A stretch of 64,000 bases of DNA, from assembly GCF_001718315.1 (NCBI RefSeq), contig NZ_CP013363.1, forward strand, positions 310,001 to 374,000, in the 5' to 3' direction. Every line of letters starts with the position of its first letter. Positions within the stretch are counted from its first letter, which is position 1. Origin of the DNA: Burkholderia diffusa (GTDB lineage Bacteria > Pseudomonadota > Gammaproteobacteria > Burkholderiales > Burkholderiaceae). Position numbers and translations under genes: made by a program. Positions 8,715-15,992 of the stretch are shown piece by piece. A model generated the notes under the pieces. It worked only from the letters and a program-made list of their open reading frames with translations. It was not told the origin of the DNA and did no database searches.

Positions 8715-9794
8715 TCAGCGCGCGAACGCGGCGACGGCTTCGGTCACGAAGGCCGCGTGACCCTGCGCGACCGCGGCCGGATCGTCGATCAGCGCGAACA
8801 GGTTCTTCGGATCGACGGCCGGCGGAATCAGCGCGATCTCGACGCCTGCGTTGTGCTGCTGCGCGAGCGCGTACAGGTAGCGCAGCGCCGAGTAGTCCTC
8901 GAGCGCGAAGCCGACCGAATCGAACACGGTGACTTCGTCCGCGTGTTCACGGCCGGCCGCCTCGCCCTGCAGCACACGCCACAGTTCGGTCACCGGGAAG
9001 TCGGCCGGCATCTGCTGGATTTCGCCCTCGATGCGCGACTGCGGCTCGAATTCGACGAACACGCGGCCCGCGCTCAGCACGTCCGCTTCAAGCTCGGTCT
9101 TGCCCGGGCAGTCGCCGCCGACCGCGTTCAGGTGCATGCCGGGCTCGATCATGTCCGCCGTGACGATCGTCGCGTACGCCTTGTCGGCGGTGACGGTCGT
9201 CACGATGTCGGCGCCGCGCACGGCGTCGGCGGTCGATGCGGCGCGTACGACGTGCAATTCAGGGTACGCGGCAAGGTTCTTCACGAGCTTGTCGGTCGCG
9301 TGGCGGTCGACGTCGAACACGCGGATTTCGTCGATGCCGAGCAGCGTGTGGAACGCGATGGCCTGGAATTCGCTCTGCGCGCCGTTGCCGATCAGCGCCA
9401 TCGTGCGCGAGTCGGGGCGGGCGAGGGCCTGCGCGGCGAGCACTGACGTCGCGGCCGTGCGCAGCGCGGTGGTCAACGTGAGTTCGGCGAGCAGCAGCGG
9501 GTAGCCGGTGTCGACTTCGGCAAGCGCCCCGAACGCCATCACCGTGTGCATGCCGCGCGCGGCGTTGACGGGATGGCCGTTCACGTACTTGAACGCGAAC
9601 AGCGATGCGTTTGCAACGGGCATCAACTCGATCACGCCGTCGCGCGAGTGGCAGGCGACGCGCGGTGACTTGTCGAAGTCGGCCCACTGCATGTAATCGG
9701 CGCGCAGCGTGTCGACGAGCTCACGCAGGAACGGCGTGACGCCAGTCCTGGCGATCAGTCGGGCGGTGGCGGGAACGTCGAGGAAGCGGGTCAT
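8715..9794 (-). CDS. ocd: Ornithine cyclodeaminase
   Basis: A 359-residue protein of the ornithine cyclodeaminase/mu-crystallin family. It has the N-terminal dimerisation part, MALIGNGAQSEFQAIAF as Rossmann NAD-binding motif, and conserved substrate-site segments (GVIELMPV, FKYVNGHP, LNAVGGDCPGK). The family reaction is L-ornithine to L-proline plus ammonia with catalytic NAD. The length matches bacterial Ocd. The start is the ATG at 9792-9794 with GGAG eight bases upstream; a longer reading frame to 9947 lacks a ribosome-binding site. It forms an operon with ctlX and faces a divergent AsnC-type regulator, suggesting amino-acid-induced expression. Confidence 0.92.
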   Translation of the reverse strand: MTRFLDVPATARLIARTGVTPFLRELVDTLRADYMQWADFDKSPRVACHSRDGVIELMPVANASLFAFKYVNGHPVNAARGMHTVMAFGALAEVDTGYPLLLAELTLTTALRTAATSVLAAQALARPDSRTMALIGNGAQSEFQAIAFHTLLGIDEIRVFDVDRHATDKLVKNLAAYPELHVVRAASTADAVRGADIVTTVTADKAYATIVTADMIEPGMHLNAVGGDCPGKTELEADVLSAGRVFVEFEPQSRIEGEIQQMPADFPVTELWRVLQGEAAGREHADEVTVFDSVGFALEDYSALRYLYALAQQHNAGVEIALIPPAVDPKNLFALIDDPAAVAQGHAAFVTEAVAAFAR

Positions 9795-10089
9795 CGGTCT
9801 GTCTCCAATTTTTGCCGGTACGGGTGTCCAGGCGTCCTGGCCGACCGGGGCGGGCGCGACGGCCTGGGCCCCGGCTCCATCAAAAGCGGCGTCGCGGCGT
9901 GTGCGGCCGGTCGATGGAGTCATTATTTCCGTGAGTCGAGCCAACAAAAAGACGGCAAAAGTGGCAGATTTATCGATAGACTTCGCAAATTGCTGGTCAT
10001 ATCCGGCAGTTTGTACAAGCCATGGTGGTCGAAATGCGCGCCGTCCGGCACGCTGGCGGCCGTCTCACGTTCAACAGGAAGGTCCGTTC
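9795..10089. promoter_or_regulatory. Divergent promoter region of ocd-ctlX and the AsnC-type regulator
   Basis: This 295-bp spacer has an AT-rich core at about 9940-10020 that differs from the surrounding sequence. It carries three small dyads: TATCGATA at 9971-9978, GCAAATTGC at 9985-9993 and TTGTACAA at 10011-10018, about 20 bp apart. Lrp/AsnC octamers bind phased sites, so this cluster is a plausible operator array. I see no further gene in it. Confidence 0.5.
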
Positions 10090-10521
10090 ATGATTACGCT
10101 CGACGACGTCGACCGGCAGCTCATCGCGCTGCTGCGCGACAACGCGCGGATGCCCGTCGTCACGCTCGCGAAGGAATTGCGCGTCGCGCGCGCGACCGTG
10201 CAGAACCGGCTGACGCGGCTGGAGAAGAACGGCGTGATCGTCGGTTATACGGTGCGGCTCAAGCCGGCGGCCGAGCGACACCGGATTCGCGCGCTGATGT
10301 CGATCGCGGTGCAGGGCAATCGCGGCGCGGAAGTAGTGAAGGTGCTGCGCGGGCATCCGAACGTCGCGTCGATCCACAGTACCAACGGGCGCTGGGATCT
10401 GGTCGCCGAGCTGCATGCCGATTCGCTCGAGCATTTCGATCGCGTGCTCGGCGCGATCCGCCTGATCGACGGGATCGCGAATACGGAAACGAGCATCTTG
10501 TTGTCGACGCACAAGGCGTAG
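10090..10521 (+). CDS. Lrp/AsnC family transcriptional regulator
   Basis: A 143-residue regulator. The N-terminal helix-turn-helix reads LDDVDRQLIALLRDNARMPV then LAKELRVARATVQNRL. The C-terminal RAM domain (about residues 65-140) would bind an amino-acid ligand. The length is typical of AsnC-type proteins. The ATG at 10090 is preceded by AGGAAGG. It is divergent from the ocd-ctlX operon, so it most likely controls that operon in response to ornithine, citrulline, arginine or proline (inference from position). Confidence 0.9.
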   Translation: MITLDDVDRQLIALLRDNARMPVVTLAKELRVARATVQNRLTRLEKNGVIVGYTVRLKPAAERHRIRALMSIAVQGNRGAEVVKVLRGHPNVASIHSTNGRWDLVAELHADSLEHFDRVLGAIRLIDGIANTETSILLSTHKA

Positions 10522-10747
10522 TCATCCAGTTGCGTCGGTTTTGCCGAAGGCGCGATGCTGCGGATGTCGGGAAACACGCCAGCGTCGGAACGTTGTGGCG
10601 GCCGTTCCGCGACTGCCAGTATGGCCAGTTGGATCTGCTGGTGGCGCGACGTGCGCAGCGCAATGCCGATGATGACCGCGACAGCGACGACCGAGCGTCT
10701 GTCGCCATGTGGCGTTCGATTGCTCGCGCGTCAGATCATACGGTTCC

Positions 10748-12169
10748 CTAAGCTTCGCTTGCGCGCTTCGTCGCCGCTTGCGGAAACGTCAGCACCACCG
10801 CGAACCCGCCCGCATCGGGAAACGCGAACCCGATACGTCCGCCGTGCGCCTTCATCACTTCCTGCACGATCGCGAGCCCGAGCCCCGATCCGGTTCGACG
10901 CTCGCTGCCGTCCGGCGCAATCCGGACGAACGGCTGCAGCGCCGCGTCCCAATGCTCGCGTGGAATCCCTTGCCCGTTGTCGGTGACGGTCAGCGTCACC
11001 GCTCGATCCGCGTTGCCCGCGCTGGCGACCGACACGACGATGTCGTCCGCATGCCCATGCAGCAGCGCGTTGTGCAGCACGTTCGACAACGCCTCCTGCA
11101 GACTGATCGCATCGCCGTCGATCCATGCATGCGGTGCGTCGCTCGCGAATGCGACCGCCACATCGCGCGCGTCCGCGAGCGGAATCGTGCGGCCGAGCAC
11201 GTCCTTCGCGAGCGCGACGAGGTCGACGGGTTGCAGCGGCACGACCTCGGTGCGATGAATCACCATGGCATGATTGAGCAGCTGCCCCGTGAGGCGGCCG
11301 ACATCCGAGCAGGTCGCGCGCAACGCATCGAGCCGCGCCGCATGACGCGCGGGATCGACTTCCCCGTCGAGCAATTCGATCTGTGCGTCGAGGCGCGCGA
11401 GCGGCGTGCGCATCTGGTGCGCGGCGTCGGCAATGAAGCGCTGCATCGCGTTGATCCGCTCGGCGAGGCGGCGCATCAGTCCGTTGATCGAACCGATGAT
11501 CGCGTCGATCTCGCTCGGCGTGTCGACGGCCACCGGCCGCAGATCGGCCGGATCGCGCGCGGCAATGATCGTGCCAATCTGAGCGAGCGGGCGCAGCCCG
11601 CGCCGGATCGCCAGGCCGCTCGCACCGATCGCGAGCACGCTCATCAGCAGGATCAGCGTCCACACCTTGATGCTCATGTCGTTCGTCAGCTGCTGCCGCG
11701 CATTGATTGTCTGCGCAACGGTGACGAGCGCCCAGCCTGGCGTGCTTTCCTCGGGCATGTAGCGTGCGATGGTGGCGGTGCGGATCCGGTGCCCCTGGTA
11801 GACGGCGTTCGCGAACGCAGGCCCTTGTTTCGCGGCGGCGAGCGTCGCGGGGCTCGCGAGATCGTTGTAGCCGGCCACGACGACACCGCGCGAATCGACG
11901 ACCTTGTAGTACACGAGGTCGTAGCGCGACAGCGTCGACAGCGCGGCGACGGGCGGGTTCAGCGCAAGCACGCCGCCCTGCACGTACAGGTTCTCCGCGA
12001 CCTGGATCGATGCGCCGGCGAGCAACTGGTCGTACGCGCGCTCGGCCGCGACGCCCGCGTAGTAGCGCGCAATCGCGGCAAGCGCGAGCGCGCCGGTCGC
12101 GACGACGAGCGCGATGAAAAGCAGCGTGCGCCCGAACAGCGTCTTCGGGAACCAGTCAATGCGCGGCAA
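10748..12169 (-). CDS. Sensor histidine kinase (TctE-like)
   Basis: A 473-residue inner-membrane kinase. TM1 is at about residues 13-34, a periplasmic sensor domain of about 130 residues follows, and TM2 is at about 168-187. HAMP-like sequence leads to the H-box FIADAAHQMRTPLARL with phosphoacceptor H251. N, G1 (VTDNGQGIP) and G2 (GSGLGLAIV) boxes complete the HATPase. The architecture matches the 2CSK-N/TctE group that senses tricarboxylates or other organic acids. The gene overlaps the response regulator gene by 14 bp. A solute-binding protein and an MFS carrier are encoded divergently, which fits control of organic-acid uptake. Confidence 0.92.
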   Translation of the reverse strand: MPRIDWFPKTLFGRTLLFIALVVATGALALAAIARYYAGVAAERAYDQLLAGASIQVAENLYVQGGVLALNPPVAALSTLSRYDLVYYKVVDSRGVVVAGYNDLASPATLAAAKQGPAFANAVYQGHRIRTATIARYMPEESTPGWALVTVAQTINARQQLTNDMSIKVWTLILLMSVLAIGASGLAIRRGLRPLAQIGTIIAARDPADLRPVAVDTPSEIDAIIGSINGLMRRLAERINAMQRFIADAAHQMRTPLARLDAQIELLDGEVDPARHAARLDALRATCSDVGRLTGQLLNHAMVIHRTEVVPLQPVDLVALAKDVLGRTIPLADARDVAVAFASDAPHAWIDGDAISLQEALSNVLHNALLHGHADDIVVSVASAGNADRAVTLTVTDNGQGIPREHWDAALQPFVRIAPDGSERRTGSGLGLAIVQEVMKAHGGRIGFAFPDAGGFAVVLTFPQAATKRASEA

Positions 12170-12821
12170 TCTGATACCCCATTCCGCGCGCGGTGCGAAT
12201 CTCGACCGAGCTGCCCTGCAGCTTCTTGCGCACGCGCGTCACGTATTGCTCGACCGCGTTCGCGGTCGGCTCGTTGCCGAAGCTGAAAAGCTGGTTCAGC
12301 AGTTCGTCCTTGGAGAAGATCCGCTGCGGTCGGCTCGCGAGAATCTCGAGCAGCGCGAATTCCTGGCGCGACAGCGACAGCGGCTGGCCGTCGAGTTCGG
12401 CGAGACGGCTGCTGCGGTCGATCACGAGGCCGCCGAGCGTCAGCACGTCGTTCGCGTGGCCGCTGTTGCGGCGCAGCAGCGCCTGCACGCGTGCATCGAG
12501 CTCGCGGTAGTCGAACGGTTTCACGAGATAGTCGTCGGCGCCGAGGCCCAGGCCGCTCACGCGGTCGTCGATCGCGGAGCGCGCGGTGACGAGCAGCACC
12601 GGCGTCGTGCTGCCCGATGCGCGCAGGTTGCGCAGCACCGAGAAGCCGTCGAGGCCGGGCAGATTCGCATCGAGCACGACGAGATCGAAACGCTCGACGC
12701 GCAGCAAGCCGTTCGCGATCGAGCCGTCGGTTTCGAGATCGACCGCATGGCCGAGCCGCACGAGGCGGCTGTGGATCGCCGCGCCGATTTCGGCATCGTC
12801 CTCCACGACGAGAATGCGCAT
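12156..12821 (-). CDS. OmpR-family response regulator (TctD-like)
   Basis: A 221-residue regulator. The receiver has the acidic pair ED at residues 7-8, phosphoacceptor D51 in LVVLDANLPG and a conserved Lys in DYLVKPFD. The C-terminal winged-helix domain (about 125-220) contains LSRQEFALLEILASRP, as in OmpR/PhoB proteins. It is the first gene of a two-gene operon with its cognate kinase, and its start faces the solute-binding protein unit across 130 bp, the expected control target. Confidence 0.94.
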   Translation of the reverse strand: MRILVVEDDAEIGAAIHSRLVRLGHAVDLETDGSIANGLLRVERFDLVVLDANLPGLDGFSVLRNLRASGSTTPVLLVTARSAIDDRVSGLGLGADDYLVKPFDYRELDARVQALLRRNSGHANDVLTLGGLVIDRSSRLAELDGQPLSLSRQEFALLEILASRPQRIFSKDELLNQLFSFGNEPTANAVEQYVTRVRKKLQGSSVEIRTARGMGYQIAAH

Positions 12822-12953
12822 GGTGCCGTTTGCAGGTAGATGAGTTAGGGGTTTCCCCGGGGGCGGGATGTCAGCATTTTCTCAGACTCGCTCGATAACC
12901 TGTGTTCAGCCGGCACGAGCGATGACGGCATTAATACCAGAGGAGACGGCAAC

Positions 12954-13061
12954 ATGCAGCATGTCACGGGCACGACGAAGGCGCGACCGAATGCACGGCG
13001 AAGCCTGACGCGGGCTGCGGCATCGTCGCTTGCCGCCGGCCGCACGAGGGCATGCGCATGA
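12954..13061 (+). CDS. Small upstream ORF overlapping the solute-binding protein start
   Basis: A 35-codon ORF beginning at the ATG at 12954, directly behind the strongest ribosome-binding sequence in this intergenic region (AGAGGAGACGGCAAC). Its TGA at 13059-13061 overlaps an ATG at 13058 of the next gene in an ATGA arrangement. The product is Arg/Ala-rich and resembles no family I know, so it may be a translated leader that delivers ribosomes to the next gene rather than a functional protein. Alternatively, a sequencing frameshift near 13050 could have split a longer signal sequence; I consider this less likely. Confidence 0.5.
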   Translation: MQHVTGTTKARPNARRSLTRAAASSLAAGRTRACA

Positions 13062-14074
13062 TCGCGTCGCCGCGCCGCCGCGCGTTGCTCGCCGCCGGCC
13101 TCGGCATGCTTGCCGCACCGTCGCTGGTGCGCGCGAAGCCGCGCACGGTGCGGATCTCGAAAGGCTATGGCGTGCTGTACCTGCCGTTGCTCGTGATGGA
13201 GAAACAGCGGCTGTTCGAGCGGCATGCGGTGCGGCACGGCCTGCCCGAGATCGCGGTGGACTGGGTGCTGCTCGACGGCGGCAATTCCGTCAACGACGCG
13301 ATGATGGCCGGCACGCTCGATTTCGCAGGCGCGGGCGCGCCGGGTTTCATCGAGCTGTGGGCGCGCGCGCGGGGGATTCCGAACGTCGAGGTGATCGGCA
13401 TCAGCGGATTGTCCACGACGTCGCTGTCGCTCAATGCGAATCGGCCGGGCCTCGCGTCGCTGCGCGACTTCACGCCGTCCGACCGGATCGCCGTACCGGG
13501 CATCCGCACGTCGCTGTCGGCGGTCGTGTTGCAGATGGTCGCGAGTCGGCAACTCGGCGCGAAGCATTTCGCGCAGCTCGATTCGATCACGGTGAACCTG
13601 CCGCATCCGCAGGCGATGCAGGCGCTGATTCGCCGCGAGAACGGCGTCACCGCGCACTTCACGTCACCGCCGTTCTCGACGCTCGAGTTGCGGCAGCCGG
13701 GCATTCATCGCGTCGTGAATTCGGTCGACGTGCTCGGCCCGCTGACGCTCGACGTCGTGTTCGCGCCGAAGCGGCTCGTCGACACGGAGCCCGCACTGGC
13801 CGCGGCGTTTCTCGGCGCGCTCGACGAAGCGAACCGCCTGATCGCGCAGGACCCGCGCGCGGCCGCCGCGTTGTATGCGGCCTCATCGGGTGTCGGCGTG
13901 TCGCACGACGACGTGATGCGGATGCTCGCCGCGCCGGACACGCGTTTCTCGGTGCGGCCGAACCAGCTGATGGACTACGTCGAATTCCTGTATCTCGCCG
14001 GCACGATCAAGGCGAAGCCGAGCGCATGGCACGAGATGTTCGCGCCGATGCTCGACGACTACCGGACCGGCTGA
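13058..14074 (+). CDS. ABC-type substrate-binding protein (NrtA/SsuA/TauA-like)
   Basis: About 338 residues. The N-terminus has a run of arginines followed by a hydrophobic stretch (SPRRRALLAAGLGML) and an Ala-rich cleavage region, resembling a Tat-type export signal. The mature part shows ISKGYGVLYLPLLVMEKQRL and MAGTLDFAGAGAPGFIELW, typical of nitrate/sulfonate/taurine-type periplasmic binding proteins. No permease or ATPase gene is adjacent, so it may be an orphan receptor for the neighbouring kinase or may work with a remote transporter. Starts at 13052 or 13058 are possible; I favour 13058 because it overlaps the stop of the small upstream ORF. Confidence 0.85.
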   Translation: MIASPRRRALLAAGLGMLAAPSLVRAKPRTVRISKGYGVLYLPLLVMEKQRLFERHAVRHGLPEIAVDWVLLDGGNSVNDAMMAGTLDFAGAGAPGFIELWARARGIPNVEVIGISGLSTTSLSLNANRPGLASLRDFTPSDRIAVPGIRTSLSAVVLQMVASRQLGAKHFAQLDSITVNLPHPQAMQALIRRENGVTAHFTSPPFSTLELRQPGIHRVVNSVDVLGPLTLDVVFAPKRLVDTEPALAAAFLGALDEANRLIAQDPRAAAALYAASSGVGVSHDDVMRMLAAPDTRFSVRPNQLMDYVEFLYLAGTIKAKPSAWHEMFAPMLDDYRTG

Positions 14075-14187
14075 CTGCCGCCGTCCGTTGCCGGACCGCG
14101 ATTTCATCGAACATCCCCGCGCCCGCGCATGCATCGCGCGCGGCGCCGATTCAACCGACAAGCAACCGATTCACGGAGGAGCCCGCA

Positions 14188-15498
14188 GTGAATACCACCG
14201 AGACCCTGGACCCCGCGTCCGCCGAAGAACAGCGCATCATGTCGAAGATGGCGCGGCGCCTGCTGCCCATCCTCGTCGTGATGTTCCTGATCGCATTCAT
14301 CGACCGGCAGAACGTTGGCTTCGCGAAACTGCAGATGGTGCACAGCCTCGGCATGACCGAGGCAGCGTTCGGTCTCGCGTCGTCGCTGTTCTTCATCGGC
14401 TACCTGCTGTTCGAGGTGCCGAGCACGCTCGCGCTGCATCGCTATGGCGCACGCGTGTGGCTCGCGCGGATCATGCTGACGTGGGGCCTCATCACCGTGC
14501 TGATGGGCTTCACGACGTCGATGCCCGCGTTCTGTTCGCTGCGCTTCCTGCTCGGGATCGCGGAGGCCGGCTTCTATCCGGGCGTGATCTATTACCTGAC
14601 GCTGTGGTTTCCGCAGAGCTACCGCGCGAAGGTGCTCGGCATCTTCACGCTCGGCAGCGCGCTCGCGAACATGCTCGGCTCGCTGGTCGGCGGCGTGCTG
14701 CTGAGCCTGAACGGCGTGTGGGGGCTCGCGGGCTGGCAATGGGTGTTCGTGGCGACGGGCATCCCGGCCGTGATCGTCGCGATCGTCGTGTTCCGCGTGC
14801 TGCCGGCGTCGTTCCGCGATGCGCCGTTCCTCGACGAACGCGAGAAGCAGATCGTCGCGGCCGCGCTCGAGCGCGAGAAGCCGATGCAGGCCGAGCATGC
14901 GCAGCCGTGGAAGGCGCTGCTCGATCCGCGCGTGATGCTGTTCGCGGCGACCTACATGCTGATGTCGACATCGTTGTACGGTGTCACGTACTGGCTGCCG
15001 ACGCTCGTCAAATCGTTCGGCGTGTCGAGCGGTACGAACGGCTTGCTGAGCATGCTGCCGTGGGCGCTCGCGGTGCTGCTGCTGCTGTGGCTGCCGTCGA
15101 AGCTGCGGCGCGCCAAGAGCATCCTGCGCACGATCGCGATCGTCGCGGCGCTCGGCGCGCTCGGCTTCCTGCTGAGCCTCGTGCTGCCGTCGACGCCGCT
15201 GCGCTTCATCGCGCTCGTGCTCGGCGGCGCGTGCATCCCGCTGCTGTATCCGTGCTTCTGGTCGATGCCGCCGCGCTACTTCACCGGCGCGCGTGCGGCG
15301 GCGAGCGTCGCGGCGATCAACTCGATCGGCAATCTCGGCGGCTTCTTCAGCCAGAACCTGATGCCGTTCGCGGGCAAGATGACGGGCACCGCATTCGGGC
15401 CGATGATCGTGCCGATCGTGTGCCTCGCGCTGCTCGGGATCGGCGCGCTGGTCGCATGGACGCGCTCGGAGCGGGGGATGGTGGCCGCGCGGGCGTGA
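14188..15498 (+). CDS. MFS transporter, anion:cation symporter (ACS)-like
   Basis: A 436-residue inner-membrane carrier with about 12 predicted TM helices. The segments FIDRQNVGFAKL, LFFIGYLLFEVPS and RFLLGIAEAGFYPGVIYYL are highly characteristic of the ACS family (phthalate, tartrate, glucarate and related organic-anion carriers). A central cytoplasmic loop carries EREKPMQAEHAQP. The start is a GTG at 14188 with GGAGG upstream; the longer open frame from 13030 is only read-through of another frame. It follows the solute-binding gene on the same strand, so both probably respond to the divergent two-component system for an organic acid. Confidence 0.9.
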   Translation: MNTTETLDPASAEEQRIMSKMARRLLPILVVMFLIAFIDRQNVGFAKLQMVHSLGMTEAAFGLASSLFFIGYLLFEVPSTLALHRYGARVWLARIMLTWGLITVLMGFTTSMPAFCSLRFLLGIAEAGFYPGVIYYLTLWFPQSYRAKVLGIFTLGSALANMLGSLVGGVLLSLNGVWGLAGWQWVFVATGIPAVIVAIVVFRVLPASFRDAPFLDEREKQIVAAALEREKPMQAEHAQPWKALLDPRVMLFAATYMLMSTSLYGVTYWLPTLVKSFGVSSGTNGLLSMLPWALAVLLLLWLPSKLRRAKSILRTIAIVAALGALGFLLSLVLPSTPLRFIALVLGGACIPLLYPCFWSMPPRYFTGARAAASVAAINSIGNLGGFFSQNLMPFAGKMTGTAFGPMIVPIVCLALLGIGALVAWTRSERGMVAARA

Positions 15499-15514
15499 GC
15501 GACGGCGAGAGCCG

Positions 15515-15539
15515 GGGGCTGCGTTTTTTTGCAGTCCCC
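15515..15539 (+). terminator. Stem-loop after the MFS gene
   Basis: GGGGCTGC (15515-15522) pairs with GCAGTCCCC (15531-15539, one bulge), with an unusual loop dominated by seven Ts. There is no T-run after the stem, so termination efficiency is uncertain. It sits about 17 bases behind the MFS stop codon. Confidence 0.45.
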
Positions 15540-15602
15540 GCACTCGATCGTGCCGATGTGCTACCGGGCACCCGATCGTGACGCATGGAGAGTGAAGCGG
15601 AA

Positions 15603-15866
15603 ATGACGGCGACATCGGGACTACCGATCAGTCAGAGCCTGCTTGAGGAAGCGGAAACCGTGTTGGCGGAACACGAGACGCTGCCGGTGTTCGTGGAGCC
15701 GACGCTGCGCGAGGCCGTCGCACGGCGACGCGTGCAGCGCGAGTTCGTCGCGCGCGGCCGGGCATCCGCCATGGAGGCGCGGCGCACGGGTGAGTACGTC
15801 GATGCCACCGAAGTGCACGCCACGTTTCAGACGATGCTGAACGCTGCGCGCAGGCGCACGAACTGA
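15603..15866 (+). CDS. Antitoxin-like small protein without adjacent toxin gene
   Basis: An 87-residue (93 if started at 15585) charged, helical protein. The segment LPISQSLLEEAETVLAEHE, the basic stretch VARRRVQREFV and the tail RRTGEYVDATEVHATFQTML resemble ParD/RHH-type antitoxins, where the last part normally clamps a RelE/ParE toxin. No toxin ORF follows: only 126 bp separate its stop from the convergent kinase gene. The ATG at 15603 has GGAG about 11 bases upstream, better than the site at 15585. It could be a solitary antitoxin or a leftover of a decayed pair. Confidence 0.6.
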   Translation: MTATSGLPISQSLLEEAETVLAEHETLPVFVEPTLREAVARRRVQREFVARGRASAMEARRTGEYVDATEVHATFQTMLNAARRRTN

Positions 15867-15992
15867 TTGGACGAGCGGCGAAAACCCGTGCGCGCGATAG
15901 AACAGGTCGCGATCCTCGCCGTTCGGCATCAATGCGAAGAAGACGACCACCGACCCCCGGCCGCGGCATTTCGCCGTTGCTGCCCGACGGCT

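Noticed and set aside
10522..10747. Minus-strand open stretch encoding a TM-like segment between the histidine kinase and AsnC-type genes
   Set aside because: There is no usable start codon after the in-frame TGA, it runs into the antisense of the AsnC-type gene, and GC3 is lower than in real genes. At most it is a decayed remnant.
15867..15992. Minus-strand fragment with FYRAHGFSPL, considered as a remnant of a GNAT or toxin gene beside the orphan antitoxin
   Set aside because: It is only about 30 residues, without a start or a family match I can defend; it could be chance.
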